Positions 1-8,957 are shown, numbered from the stretch's first letter. The stretch is 64,000 nt of DNA from Oscillibacter sp. PC13 (GCF_900115635.1 NZ_FOXE01000008.1:1-64000); one strand, 5' to 3'. Made by a program: numbers and translations. Notes: generated from the letters alone by a model not told the origin.

Positions 1-2069
1 TCGTCGATTTCCGTGACCTTGACCCACATCATGTCGCCGATCTTGCAGGCGTCCTCCACCTTCTCAATGCGGTGGTCGGCCAGCTTGGAGATGTGCACCA
101 GGCCGTCCTTGCCGGGGGCCAGCTCCACAAAGGCGCCGAAGGTCATCAATCGCACAACCCGGCCGTAGTACAGGGCGCCCACCTCAGGCACAAACACAAT
201 GTCGTCAATGCACTTCTTGGCGGCGTCGCAGCTGGCGGCGTCCACGCCGGCGATGAAGATGGAGCCGTCGTCGTTGATGTCAATTTTCGCGCCGGTGTCG
301 GCCACGATCTTCTGGATGACCTTGCCGCCGGAGCCGATGACCTCCCGGATGCGGGAGGGATCGATGTGCATGGTAATCATCTTGGGTGCGTACTGGCTGA
401 CTTCCTTCCGGGGCTCTGCGATGGCGGGCAGCATGATCTGGTCCAGAATCTGGCAGCGGGCGTCATAGGTGGTGTCCAGAGCCTCTTTGATGATCTCCAT
501 GGTCAGGCCGTCGTTCTTCAGGTCCATCTGAATGGCGGTGATGCCCTTCTTGGTGCCGCCCACCTTGAAGTCCATCTCGCCGTGGAAATCCTCCACGCCC
601 TGGATGTCGATAAAAGTGGTGAAGGAGCCGTCGTCATCCTGAATCAGGCCGCAGGAGATGCCGGCCACAGGGGCCTTGATGGGCACGCCGGCATCCATCA
701 GCGCCAGGGTGGAGCCGCAGATGGAGCCCTGAGAGGTGGAGCCGTTGGAGCTGAGCACCTCGGAGACAACCCGGATGGCATAGGGGAACTCCTCCACGGA
801 GGGCAGCACGGGCAGCAGGGCCCGCTCTGCCAAGGCGCCGTGGCCGATCTCACGCCGGCCGGGACTGCGGGCGGGCTTGGCCTCGCCGACAGAATAGCCG
901 GGGAAGTTGTAGTGGTGCATATAGCGTTTCTCCGTCTCTTCCCAGATGGTGTCCAGCTTCTGGTTGGCGGAGAGGGTATCCAGGGTGCAGGCAGACAGAA
1001 CCTGGGTCTGTCCGCGGGTGAACAGGCCGGAGCCATGGGCACGGGGCAGCACGCCCACCTCGGCGGCCAGAGGACGGATCTCGTTCTTCTGGCGGCCGTC
1101 TACGCGGTGGCCTTCCAGCAGCCAGGCCTTGACGATCTTCTTCTGGAACTTATAGGTGAACTCCTCCAGATACTTGTCCATATCCGGATACTGCTCCAGG
1201 TACTTCTCATGCCAGTGCTCGATCATGGCGTTCCAGCGGGCCTCCCGGACGTTCTTGTCGTCGGTGTCCATGGCGGCCTTGGCCTCGTCCATGAAGTTGG
1301 CCACAATATCGTCGAACAGCTCCTGGTTAAAGTCGGCATGGGGATAGTCGAACTTGGGCTTGCCGATCTCGCTGACCATCTGATGGATCAGGGTGATGAC
1401 CTTCTGGTTTTCCGCATGGGCGGACTTGATGGCCTCAAACATGACATCGTTGGAAACTTCGTTGGCGCCGGCCTCAATCATAACCACCTTCTTATCGGTG
1501 GAAACCACAGTCACGTCCAGGTCGCTGACCTTCCGCTGCTCGCTGTTGGGGTTGAAGACCAGCTTGCCATCCACCAGGCCGACCTTCAGGGCTCCCACAG
1601 GGCCGTTCCAGGGAATATCGGAGATGGCCAGGGCGGCGGAGGTGCCGATCAAAGCCGCGATCTCGGGAGAGCAGTCGTGATCCACGCTCATGACCGTGCA
1701 CATAATGGAGACGTCGTTGCGGAAATCATAGGGGAACAGGGGGCGGATGGGGCGGTCGATGACACGGCTGGTCAAAACGCCCTTCTCGCCGGGCCGGCCC
1801 TCCCGGCGGTTAAAACTGCCGGGAATGCGGCCCACAGAATACATCTTCTCCTCGAAGTCCACGCTCAGGGGGAAGAAGTCGATGCCGTCCCGGGGACGGG
1901 CGGAAGCGGTGGCGCAGCAGAGCACGCGGGTGTCGCCATAACCCACCATGACGGCGGCGTTGGCAAGCTCTGCCAGCTTGCCCACTTCCAGAGTCAGGGG
2001 CCGGCCGGCCAGCTCCATTTCGTACTTGTGGTAGTTGGAGAATTGCCGCTTGGTAATAATAGTTGACAT
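1..2069 (-). CDS. pnp: Polynucleotide phosphorylase, C-terminus cut by window edge
   Basis: 3'-5' phosphorolytic exoribonuclease of the mRNA decay machinery. The minus-strand frame opens at an ATG at 2067-2069 (MSTIITKRQFSNYHK) and stays open to base 1, giving about 689 residues. Two RNase PH-like halves are readable; the second carries the EEFPYAIRVVSEVLSSNGS segment. They are followed by a KH-type stretch (DPSREVIGSGGKVIQKI) and the start of an S1 domain (GRVVRLMTFGAFVELAPG). The RBS GGAGCAAC lies just upstream. It follows rpsO in the same direction, the classical rpsO-pnp order. Only the S1 tail and the stop are missing. Identification is firm. Confidence 0.97.
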   Translation of the reverse strand, partial: MSTIITKRQFSNYHKYEMELAGRPLTLEVGKLAELANAAVMVGYGDTRVLCCATASARPRDGIDFFPLSVDFEEKMYSVGRIPGSFNRREGRPGEKGVLTSRVIDRPIRPLFPYDFRNDVSIMCTVMSVDHDCSPEIAALIGTSAALAISDIPWNGPVGALKVGLVDGKLVFNPNSEQRKVSDLDVTVVSTDKKVVMIEAGANEVSNDVMFEAIKSAHAENQKVITLIHQMVSEIGKPKFDYPHADFNQELFDDIVANFMDEAKAAMDTDDKNVREARWNAMIEHWHEKYLEQYPDMDKYLEEFTYKFQKKIVKAWLLEGHRVDGRQKNEIRPLAAEVGVLPRAHGSGLFTRGQTQVLSACTLDTLSANQKLDTIWEETEKRYMHHYNFPGYSVGEAKPARSPGRREIGHGALAERALLPVLPSVEEFPYAIRVVSEVLSSNGSTSQGSICGSTLALMDAGVPIKAPVAGISCGLIQDDDGSFTTFIDIQGVEDFHGEMDFKVGGTKKGITAIQMDLKNDGLTMEIIKEALDTTYDARCQILDQIMLPAIAEPRKEVSQYAPKMITMHIDPSRIREVIGSGGKVIQKIVADTGAKIDINDDGSIFIAGVDAASCDAAKKCIDDIVFVPEVGALYYGRVVRLMTFGAFVELAPGKDGLVHISKLADHRIEKVEDACKIGDMMWVKVTEID

Positions 2070-2289
2070 AATGTTGCTCCTTTACAAATGACTCAGGAGA
2101 GGCTCTTTTCGCATTTGAAAGCATGTCCGAGACGATTACCGTCCGGCGGCCGGTGGATTCAGGCACACTTTCAAACACAAAAAGACAGCGGCTCCTGGTG
2201 AAAAGACGAAAGACGGGTACGCCGCGTCCGCGGCGCATAGATGTGAAAGAAGGGTGGTGAAGGAGATCCTACACCACCCCGTTTCAAAC
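2070..2289 (-). promoter_or_regulatory. Structured rpsO-pnp spacer with two hairpins
   Basis: This 220-bp spacer holds an 8-bp stem (GGGTGGTG at 2252-2259 with CACCACCC at 2272-2279, 12-nt loop) just after rpsO, and a GC-only stem CGCCGC/GCGGCG at 2220-2235 with a GTCC loop. Neither is followed by a clean T-run on the minus strand. In several bacteria the same spacer holds a leaky terminator and an RNase III-processed stem controlling pnp. That role here is inference. Confidence 0.45.
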
Positions 2290-2556
2290 TTACTTCCGGA
2301 TACCCAGCTTGGCAATCAGGGCGCGGTAGCGCTCGATGTCCTTTTTCTGCAGGTAGTCCAGCAGACGGCGGCGCTTACCGACCATCTGCAGCAATCCGCG
2401 GTTGGAGTGCTTGTCCTGAGGATTGGCCCGCATGTGCTCGGTCAGCACGTTGATCCGCTCGGTCAGAATGGCGACCTGGACCTCGGGAGAGCCGGTGTCG
2501 TTTTCGTGGGTACGGTTTGCGTCGATGATGGCAGTTTTCTGTTCTTTGCGCAGCAT
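2290..2556 (-). CDS. rpsO: 30S ribosomal protein S15
   Basis: Ribosomal protein S15 binds 16S rRNA early in 30S assembly. The chosen ATG (2554-2556) gives 88 residues starting [15 protein letters not shown], the usual S15 length. It is preceded by AAAGGTGG at proper spacing. A longer upstream frame exists but lacks family similarity and lies inside the leader. Conserved blocks include [15 protein letters not shown] and [22 protein letters not shown]. The gene has its own promoter and precedes pnp. The roughly 108-nt leader could house S15 autoregulation, but no specific fold was assigned. Confidence 0.98.
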   Translation of the reverse strand: MLRKEQKTAIIDANRTHENDTGSPEVQVAILTERINVLTEHMRANPQDKHSNRGLLQMVGKRRRLLDYLQKKDIERYRALIAKLGIRK

Positions 2557-2670
2557 AGTAAAGTTCCACCTTTCTGATAATAGCACCCGCAGGACTGCGC
2601 CTTGGGATCGGTGAAAGTCCGCAAAACGAAGCGCTGGGGCAATATTTGTATGCATTTGCATACCTAATGA

Positions 2671-2699
2671 ACTATATCATAGAAGCATTTGGTTGTAAA
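2671..2699 (-). promoter_or_regulatory. Sigma-A promoter of rpsO-pnp
   Basis: On the minus strand TTTACA (2694-2699), a 17-bp spacer and TATAGT (2671-2676) form a near-consensus promoter. Transcription would start near 2664, leaving a leader of about 108 nt before rpsO. Confidence 0.75.
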
Positions 2700-2771
2700 G
2701 AAAAACTTGCGCAGGGAAACATTTTTTTGCGGGCGGTGGGCTGAGTGCCCCAAAACCGCCGTGGACCCCTT

Positions 2772-4394
2772 TTACAAAAGGCGGTCCATCAGGCCCTGAA
2801 CGCCTTCCTGCTCGTATACTTCCCGGTATGCCGCCACTTCATTCTGAATCAGGGTATCAATTACATGGATTCCCAGTAGCTCCACAGGGGCGCAGTCGTC
2901 TGTCAGCAGCAGATCCCCGGCCTGGTAGGGGACCAGGCGATCTTCCAAAACCGTCTCCATCAGCCGCCGCAGCTCGGGGGATTCCACCGTGTCCGTGTTG
3001 GCGGAAAAGGTCTCCAGGACATCGCTGCAGTTCCAGGCGAAGAGCTCCCGGTTGGTGGTGTGGGGCACATCGGCAGTGTAGACATGGGAAAACGCGGAGG
3101 CAATGGTGTCTGCCAAATGGGCGTTGATGCTGTCCGCTCCGTCGGAGTGCATGTTCATGTTCACTGCCATGACGCCGTCCTCCTTCAGGTGGTCACGGAC
3201 CAGCGTGAAAAACTCCGCTGTGGACATCTGAAAGGGGATGGTGATGTCCTGATAGGCGTCCACCAGAATCACGTCGTACTGCTTGTCTACCGCCTGCAGG
3301 TAGGCCCGCCCGTCGTAAGTGGCTACCGCTACGTCCTCCGGAAGATCAAAGTACGTGCGGGCCAAATCTGTAATGGACCGGTCGATTTCCACGCCTTCGA
3401 CGGACAGATTGCGGTCGGGAGAAGAAGGGAAAAACTCCCCGCACTGCGTTGCGTATGTACCGCTGCCCATGCCCAGAATCAGGATGTCAAATTGGGGCTT
3501 CTTCTGAATATCCGCCATCAACGGGGCCGCCAGAGCGGTATCGTAATACATGCCGGTAAGACCGCCGCCCTTTTGTTTGACAGATTGGACGCCGAAGAGC
3601 ACGTTGGTAGAGAGAATGACGGAGCGGTCCGTCTCTTTGACCTGAAGGTAGTTGTACACGGACTCTCCCTCATAGAGGAGATCGCTCTCCCAGAAGGCAA
3701 AGCTGTCCGTATGGCCGAACACAGCGCAGAGTACGACGGCGGCGACGGCGGCCGCGCAGGTCCGCAGATGCGTTCGCCCGCTTAAAAAATACACCAATGC
3801 CAAGGCAAGGAGAATGCCCGCAAAAATCAAAAACGTGACAGAGGTCCCCACCGCGGGAATGGTGACAAAGGTAGGCAGGAATGTACCCAAAATACTGCCC
3901 ACCGTGTTAAAGGCCTCCATATTCCCCACAATGCGTCCGTTGTCCTCCAGGGATTTGGTGGTGTACTTCACCAGAGAGGGGGTGACGGTGCCCAGCAGAA
4001 ACAGCGGAAACACAAAAATGATCATGCAGGCGGCAAAGGCCGCGGCAATGAGGAAGTTGGTGCTGACTGTAAAAATCAGCAGGGCCGAAACGGCCAGAAT
4101 CACGTATTTTCCAACCACCGGAATCAGCGCGATCCAAATGGCGGCAATTAAAATCCGCCGGTACAGACGATCCGGGTTGGGGTGTTTGTCCGCCTCCCGG
4201 CCGCCGTAAATATTGCCCAGAGCCATGGCAATCATAATCGTGCCGATAATAATGGTCCAGACAATTTGGGAAGAGCTGAAATAGGGGGCCAGCAGGCGGC
4301 TGGCACCCAGCTCCACCGCCATGACAGCTACGCCGGAGAAAAATTCCGTCAGGTAGAGAAAGGTGCGTTTTTTTAAAATAGGGCGGTTGTCCAT
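2772..4394 (-). CDS. Membrane-fused spermidine-synthase-like protein
   Basis: The 540-residue protein combines an N-terminal membrane part (about seven hydrophobic helices, residues 10-220) with a cytosolic spermidine-synthase/methyltransferase fold. The second part shows the nucleotide-loop motif LGMGSGTYATQ near residue 307, then EGVEIDRSITDLA and VDAYQDITIPF. Fused integral-membrane spermidine synthases are a known family, and their substrate is usually unproven. The ATG at 4392-4394 is preceded by AAAAGGAGC. It reads toward rpsO and diverges from the GntR operon. Whether it makes a polyamine or uses another aminopropyl or methyl acceptor cannot be told from sequence. A weak hairpin follows the stop, but no T-run terminator was seen. 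Confidence 0.85.
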   Translation of the reverse strand: MDNRPILKKRTFLYLTEFFSGVAVMAVELGASRLLAPYFSSSQIVWTIIIGTIMIAMALGNIYGGREADKHPNPDRLYRRILIAAIWIALIPVVGKYVILAVSALLIFTVSTNFLIAAAFAACMIIFVFPLFLLGTVTPSLVKYTTKSLEDNGRIVGNMEAFNTVGSILGTFLPTFVTIPAVGTSVTFLIFAGILLALALVYFLSGRTHLRTCAAAVAAVVLCAVFGHTDSFAFWESDLLYEGESVYNYLQVKETDRSVILSTNVLFGVQSVKQKGGGLTGMYYDTALAAPLMADIQKKPQFDILILGMGSGTYATQCGEFFPSSPDRNLSVEGVEIDRSITDLARTYFDLPEDVAVATYDGRAYLQAVDKQYDVILVDAYQDITIPFQMSTAEFFTLVRDHLKEDGVMAVNMNMHSDGADSINAHLADTIASAFSHVYTADVPHTTNRELFAWNCSDVLETFSANTDTVESPELRRLMETVLEDRLVPYQAGDLLLTDDCAPVELLGIHVIDTLIQNEVAAYREVYEQEGVQGLMDRLL

Positions 4395-4538
4395 GAAGAG
4401 CTCCTTTTCCTGTCCAATGGGCTGTACGGGGACCTGCTGAAAAACGGATCATAAAAATGTATATATTTGGTATTATCATCCGTCCCACACCGCCCAAAGT
4501 CAAGAAAAATTTCCGGGCGGAGTTTCCAAAGAAAGGGA

Positions 4539-4567
4539 TTGACAGGTAAAGAAACCTATGCTACTCT
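4539..4567 (+). promoter_or_regulatory. Promoter of the GntR-ABC operon
   Basis: TTGACA (4539-4544), 17 bp, TACTCT (4562-4567). It lies directly upstream of a perfect palindrome and of the regulator gene. Confidence 0.7.
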
Positions 4568-4569
4568 GT

Positions 4570-4592
4570 CTGTATTAGTACAGTTAATACAG
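4570..4592 (+). promoter_or_regulatory. Perfect palindromic operator, YtrA/GntR type
   Basis: CTGTATTA (4570-4577) and TAATACAG (4585-4592) are exact inverted repeats with a 7-bp centre, placed at the expected transcription start just downstream of the -10. Position and symmetry fit an autorepression site for the GntR protein encoded next. Confidence 0.7.
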
Positions 4593-4638
4593 TTGTGGCA
4601 GGCAGAATCCATCTGCCGCAGAAGGGAAGGTGAGGACG

Positions 4639-4998
4639 ATGATCAGCCTGAACTACCGGGACTCCCGCCCCATTTACGAGCAGATCAAGGACGGACTGCG
4701 AAAGCTGATTGTCACGGGAGCCATCAAGGCGGACGATAAAATTCCGTCTGTGCGGGCGCTGGCCACCCAGCTGGCCATCAACCCCAATACCATCCAGCGG
4801 GCCTATAACGATCTGGAGAGCGAGGGGTACATCTACTCCGTCCCAGGCAAGGGCAGCTTTGCCGCTGGAAACAGCGGCGCGGATGCGGCCAGAAAGCAGG
4901 AGCTGCTGGCAAAGATCCGGGAGCTTTTGGCGGAGCTGCGGTATCTGGGTGTCAGCCAGCAGGAGCTGCTGGATCTGATGAAGGAGGTGTGCGTATGA
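4639..4998 (+). CDS. GntR-family (YtrA subfamily) transcriptional repressor
   Basis: A 119-residue one-component regulator. It has a winged-helix GntR domain at residues 1-70 (YRDSRPIYEQIKDGLRKLI, then RALATQLAINPNTIQRAYND) and a short helical tail rather than a large ligand domain, which is typical of YtrA. The ATG at 4639 is favoured over an in-frame GTG at 4630 because GGAAGG ends 8 bases upstream of the ATG. It overlaps the ABC ATPase gene by four bases (ATGA). In the YtrA subfamily such repressors usually control the linked ABC transporter in response to cell-wall-active compounds; for this copy that is inference. Confidence 0.92.
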   Translation: MISLNYRDSRPIYEQIKDGLRKLIVTGAIKADDKIPSVRALATQLAINPNTIQRAYNDLESEGYIYSVPGKGSFAAGNSGADAARKQELLAKIRELLAELRYLGVSQQELLDLMKEVCV

Positions 4999-5891
4999 TT
5001 GAGGTGAATGGTGCCGTCAAGCTTTTTGACGGCTTTGCGGCTCTGGATGGGGCCACGCTGTCAGTGCCGGCCGGCAGTGTTTACGGGCTGGTGGGCCCCA
5101 ACGGCGCCGGCAAGTCCACCCTGATCCGGCACCTGACGGGGATTTACCGTCAGGACGGAGGCAGCATCCGCATCGGCGGTGAGAACGTCTGGGAAAATGC
5201 CGCCCTGAAGGCCCGGGTGGCCGCCATTCCGGATGACTGGTATTATTTCCTCCAGTCCACAGTCCGGGATATGATGCGCTTTTACCGGGGCTTTTATCCC
5301 GCCTTTTCCATGGAGCGGTATGAAAAGCTGAAAGAGGTCTTTGCCATTGACGAGAAGCGGACCATCCGCCGCCTCTCCAAGGGCATGCAGAAGCAGGTGG
5401 CCTTCTGGCTGACACTCTCCTGTATGCCGGACTACTTAATTCTGGATGAGCCGGTGGACGGCCTGGATCCGGTGATGCGGCGGCAGGTGTGGTCCCTGGT
5501 GATGAGCGACGTGGCCCAGCGGGGCACTACGGTGCTGGTGTCCTCCCACAACCTGCGGGAACTGGAGGACGTGTGTGACCATGTGGGCATTATGGACCAC
5601 GGCAAGGTGCTGCTGGAGCGGAGCCTGGCCCAGCTGCAGGACAACATGGTCAAGCTGCAGGTGGTGTTTCCCGACGGTGTGGCGGAGGTTCCGGCGGACC
5701 TGCCGGTGCTTCATACTTCCCGGGTGGGCCGGATTCACACCCTGATCATGCGGATGAGTGCCGAGGAGGCTGAGGCAAAGGTGGCGGCGTACAGCCCGCT
5801 GCTGGTGGACGCGGTGCCCCTGACGCTGGAGGAGATTTTTATTTACGAACTGGGAGGTGCGGACTATGCAGTCAAAGACATCGTGCTTTAA
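4995..5891 (+). CDS. ABC transporter ATP-binding protein
   Basis: A 298-residue ABC ATPase. Walker A GPNGAGKST is at residues 34-42, the signature-like LSKGMQKQ near 127, Walker B LILDEPVDGLDP near 148-159, and the H-loop in VLVSSHNLREL. The short, divergent signature and C-terminal extension match ATPases of YtrB/BcrA-type exporters. Start ATG 4995 follows AAGGAGGTG and overlaps the GntR stop; its own end overlaps the permease start. It energises the permease encoded next. The substrate is unknown; antimicrobial export or lipid-II protection is the usual role of the group. Confidence 0.93.
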   Translation: MIEVNGAVKLFDGFAALDGATLSVPAGSVYGLVGPNGAGKSTLIRHLTGIYRQDGGSIRIGGENVWENAALKARVAAIPDDWYYFLQSTVRDMMRFYRGFYPAFSMERYEKLKEVFAIDEKRTIRRLSKGMQKQVAFWLTLSCMPDYLILDEPVDGLDPVMRRQVWSLVMSDVAQRGTTVLVSSHNLRELEDVCDHVGIMDHGKVLLERSLAQLQDNMVKLQVVFPDGVAEVPADLPVLHTSRVGRIHTLIMRMSAEEAEAKVAAYSPLLVDAVPLTLEEIFIYELGGADYAVKDIVL

Positions 5892-7968
5892 GTGCCTGAA
5901 TGGGACCCTGCTCCGCAAAAATCTGACCCGGTTCTGGCCCCTGTGGGTGCTGTACGCGGCCATCTGGACGCTGGCGGCGCCGGTTTATCAGTTCTTGACG
6001 CTCTTCGGCGTCACTGCCCGGTATGTGGACTCTGCCGCCCAGCTGGCGGACCGGTCCGCCGCAGCCCTGCTGGAGACGGGGACGGAATTCGGCCTGTGGA
6101 TGGCAGTGCTCTTCGGCTGCCTGTTCGCCATGGCCCTGTATTCCTATCTGTACACCGCCCGGAGCGTGGGGATGATGCACAGCTTTCCTCTCCGGCGGGA
6201 GTGCCTGTTTCTCACCAACTTCCTGACGGGCTGCGTGGTCTTTCTCACCACGCTGGTTGTCAGCGCCCTGCTGACCGCCGCCGTTCAGGCTGCGGCCGGC
6301 ATGCTGGACTGGCGGAATCTCGGATTGTGGTTCCTCTGCGCAGCGGGGCAGATGCTGTTTTTCTATGCCTTTGCCGTGTTCTGCGCCATGTTTACCGGCC
6401 AGATGCTGGCGGCCCCGGCATTTTACGTTGCCTGGAACGCTGTGGCTTATGTGCTTGACGCATCTGTGCAGAGCTTTGCGGGGCTGTTTCTCTACGGCTA
6501 TGAGGGCGGCGGCACCCCCGGCTGGGTGCAGTGGCTGACCCCCATCTACCAGCTGGAAAGCCGCCTGCGGACCACCAGCGAGTGGAACGAGGCCCTGCGC
6601 TGCAGAGTGAACCACGATGTGGAGGGGCTTGGTACGCTCGGGATTTACGCCCTGGCGGGCGTGGCATTTGCCGTGGGTGCCCTGGTGGTTTATAAACTCC
6701 GACGCAGCGAGACGGCAGGGGACACTGTGTCCATCCGGTGGGCACGGCAGCTGTTCCGCTTCGGTGTGGGACTGTGCGCCGCCATGACCTTCGGCCAGTG
6801 GCTGTACCAACTGATCTGGGATCAGTTCTTTTACGCGGACACGGGGCTTCACGTGCTGACGCTGGCGATCCTCTGTATGGTGGCGCTGGGCCTTGTGGGC
6901 TTTTACGGGGCAGAGATGCTGCTGTGCAAGTCCTTCCGGGTGTTCCGCTCCGGCTGGAAGGGCGCCGTTCTCACCGCTGCCATTGTGGTGGCGCTGGGCG
7001 TGGGCGTGGGGCTGGACGTCACCGGCGTGGAAACCCGGGTGCCGGAGATTGGAGAAATCAAAGAACTCTCCGTCCGCATTGGCTGCAGCAACAGCGTCTC
7101 CGCCACGGTCACCGATCGGGAGACGATCCAAAAGTTTTTGGATCTCCACCAGGCGCTGATTGACGGGAAGGACGAGGAACTGCGCCGGAAGGATTATTAC
7201 CGCTTCAATGATGCCGAACCGGCGGGGGAGACTCACGACAGCGGCTGGGTGGATTTGACCTATGATCTGGATGGCAATACCCTGCGGCGCAGCTACAGCC
7301 TGACCTATGTCTATGAGGAATTGGAAAAGCCGGACAGCCTGGTGTCCAGGGCAGCGGCCCTGGCCAGCGACCCCACGGTGCAGCGGGCCGGTTTGATGAG
7401 CGACTGGGACGATGTGACGGTGCAGGACCTGGAGGAGCACCTGTCCTCCGGGCAGATGGACTATGTCCAGCGGATTTACAGCAACGGCGAGGGCTGGGAG
7501 GGAAGCACCTATCCCTTTGAGGAGTCTGTGGCGCGGGAGGTGCTGGCGGCGCTTCTGCGGGACATCGACGCCGGGCGGGGCGGCCGCACCATTTTCCGGA
7601 AGGCCGGCTGGAATCAGGTGTATCAAAACGACCTTCTCTTCCGCTATCGGGGAGAGGACAATGAGGAGCGCTTCAGTGTGCAGATCTCCTTTACCCCAGA
7701 GTATACGGAGACGGTGGCCGCGCTGAAACGGCTGGGCATCGCCACGGAGAGTCGTCCCCTGCTGACCCAGGGCGAGGTGCATGAGATTTCCGAGACGGGC
7801 GGCCAGCTTCCGGGGCTGGAGGCCACGGAGAATTACAGCGCTGCGGCTGAGGCGGGCCGGGTGCCGCCGGATGTCTCCGGCACGGTGGTTTATGAGAACC
7901 CCGACACGGGGGAGCAGGTGCTGATGGTGCCTACGGAGGAGCGGACCCCGCAGGAGGCGAACACCTGA
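5866..7968 (+). CDS. ABC-2 type permease with large extracytoplasmic tail
   Basis: A 700-residue membrane protein. The first roughly 380 residues hold about eight hydrophobic helices interrupted by short loops; the remaining 300 residues are hydrophilic and start after a last helix near DVTGVETRVPEIG. The ATG at 5866 has GGGAGG 8 bases upstream and is preferred over an in-frame GTG at 5857. It overlaps the ATPase gene by 26 bp. The large C-terminal domain has no motif I recognise and may face the outside, where it could sense or bind the exported compound. It is followed after 3 bp by an amidase gene, suggesting one envelope-related operon. Confidence 0.85.
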   Translation: MQSKTSCFKCLNGTLLRKNLTRFWPLWVLYAAIWTLAAPVYQFLTLFGVTARYVDSAAQLADRSAAALLETGTEFGLWMAVLFGCLFAMALYSYLYTARSVGMMHSFPLRRECLFLTNFLTGCVVFLTTLVVSALLTAAVQAAAGMLDWRNLGLWFLCAAGQMLFFYAFAVFCAMFTGQMLAAPAFYVAWNAVAYVLDASVQSFAGLFLYGYEGGGTPGWVQWLTPIYQLESRLRTTSEWNEALRCRVNHDVEGLGTLGIYALAGVAFAVGALVVYKLRRSETAGDTVSIRWARQLFRFGVGLCAAMTFGQWLYQLIWDQFFYADTGLHVLTLAILCMVALGLVGFYGAEMLLCKSFRVFRSGWKGAVLTAAIVVALGVGVGLDVTGVETRVPEIGEIKELSVRIGCSNSVSATVTDRETIQKFLDLHQALIDGKDEELRRKDYYRFNDAEPAGETHDSGWVDLTYDLDGNTLRRSYSLTYVYEELEKPDSLVSRAAALASDPTVQRAGLMSDWDDVTVQDLEEHLSSGQMDYVQRIYSNGEGWEGSTYPFEESVAREVLAALLRDIDAGRGGRTIFRKAGWNQVYQNDLLFRYRGEDNEERFSVQISFTPEYTETVAALKRLGIATESRPLLTQGEVHEISETGGQLPGLEATENYSAAAEAGRVPPDVSGTVVYENPDTGEQVLMVPTEERTPQEANT

Positions 7969-7971
7969 CCC

Positions 7972-8622
7972 ATGGCGTCGCGAAAGAGAAAACGAAAAAT
8001 CAACCCCCGGTTTGCGGCCCTGTGCCTGGTGGTTTTGTTTGTGCTGGCCGCCGCGGCCCTGTGGCTGTGGAACGCGGGCCGGGGGCTTCCGGGAGAGGGT
8101 GTTCGGCCTCCCGAGTATGTGGAGCAGGATGCGCTGCCCGTGAACGAGTGGTCCCGCCCCGGCACGGCGCTGGAACGGATTGACGGCGTGGTGATTCACT
8201 ACGTGGGGAATCCCGGCACCACCGCTGAGGCCAACCGGAATTACTTCGCGTCCCTGGCCTCCGGCGAGGAAGGGGTGTATGCCAGCAGCCACTTCGTGGT
8301 GGGGCTGGAGGGAGAGGTGATTCAGTGCATTCCCCTGACGGAGATTGCCTATGCCTCCAACACCCGCAATGACGACACCGTGTCCGTGGAGGTCTGCCAC
8401 CCGGATGACGCCGGGGAGTTTTCCGATGTTACTTACCGCCGGACGGTGGAGCTGACCGCCTGGCTGTGCCGGGAATTTGATCTGGACCCGGAAACAGATG
8501 TTATTCGCCACTATGATGTGACGGGGAAGGACTGCCCCAAATACTATGTGGAACATCCGGAGGCCTGGGACCGGTTCCGCACCGACGTGGCGGCGGAGCT
8601 GGAGCGGCAGGCGGATTCCTGA
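7972..8622 (+). CDS. Membrane-anchored N-acetylmuramoyl-L-alanine amidase (amidase_2 fold)
   Basis: A 216-residue protein with a basic N-terminus, one transmembrane helix (about residues 14-34) and an extracytoplasmic amidase_2/PGRP domain. Zinc ligands expected for the family are visible: His76 in VIHYVG, His180 in RHYDVTGKDC and Cys188 in the same motif. It should cut the lactyl-amide bond between MurNAc and L-Ala at the cell surface. It starts 3 bp after the permease stop, so it is probably cotranscribed with the YtrA-ABC genes; that link suggests cell-wall maintenance under envelope stress. Confidence 0.9.
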   Translation: MASRKRKRKINPRFAALCLVVLFVLAAAALWLWNAGRGLPGEGVRPPEYVEQDALPVNEWSRPGTALERIDGVVIHYVGNPGTTAEANRNYFASLASGEEGVYASSHFVVGLEGEVIQCIPLTEIAYASNTRNDDTVSVEVCHPDDAGEFSDVTYRRTVELTAWLCREFDLDPETDVIRHYDVTGKDCPKYYVEHPEAWDRFRTDVAAELERQADS

Positions 8623-8763
8623 CAGGCAAGCGGTACGGGCGATCCGACGGCAAACAATGTAAAAATTTTTTCTTACTTTTATGAAACAAATCGGCATTCT
8701 GAATCGTCTATATAGTATCAGAAATTTTGCATGTGTGCGGACGCAAAGAAGGGAGCTTTCCTT

Positions 8764-8934
8764 ATGGAACAGAATACAGCGATTGGAAACCTGTGGCGCA
8801 TCTGGGTCGACACCAAGCGGCGGATTGTCTCCTTCCACGAGGAGGAGGGCTGCCAGCTGCTGGAGTTCCGAAGCCACGAGATGTTTTTGAACTGCGTGGA
8901 CCAGTACACCGGCCGGCAATACCGCTACCAATAA
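8764..8934 (+). CDS. Small conserved protein, paralogue A (56 aa)
   Basis: A 56-residue soluble protein of unknown function. It shares most positions with the 55-residue product at 9547-9714: both read WR-WVDT-RR-VSFHE, then LEFRS-EMF, then VD-Y, and end RYRYQ. The ATG at 8764 has GAAGGGAG upstream; an in-frame ATG at 8731 lacks an RBS. Tandem small paralogues flank a short membrane protein and an XRE repressor. The conserved aromatic and charged pattern suggests a real fold. No known family was recognised. Confidence 0.8.
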   Translation: MEQNTAIGNLWRIWVDTKRRIVSFHEEEGCQLLEFRSHEMFLNCVDQYTGRQYRYQ

Positions 8935-8957
8935 ATAAAAGAAAGAGTGAACCCAAG

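Noticed and set aside
72-2066. Long open frame of 664 codons on the plus strand across pnp
   Set aside because: It is antisense to pnp, which is fully recognisable; the frame is low-complexity and reflects G+C-rich codon bias.
2710-2771. Hairpin after the spermidine-synthase-like gene as a terminator
   Set aside because: On the transcribed strand the stem is followed by A residues, not T; only a weak case.
8688-8716. Promoter for paralogue A using TATAGT at 8711-8716
   Set aside because: The -10 is good, but no acceptable -35 lies 16-18 bp upstream.
5872-8931. Open frame of more than 1000 codons on the minus strand
   Set aside because: It runs opposite the ABC permease and amidase genes; the His/Gly/Pro-rich translation matches no family.
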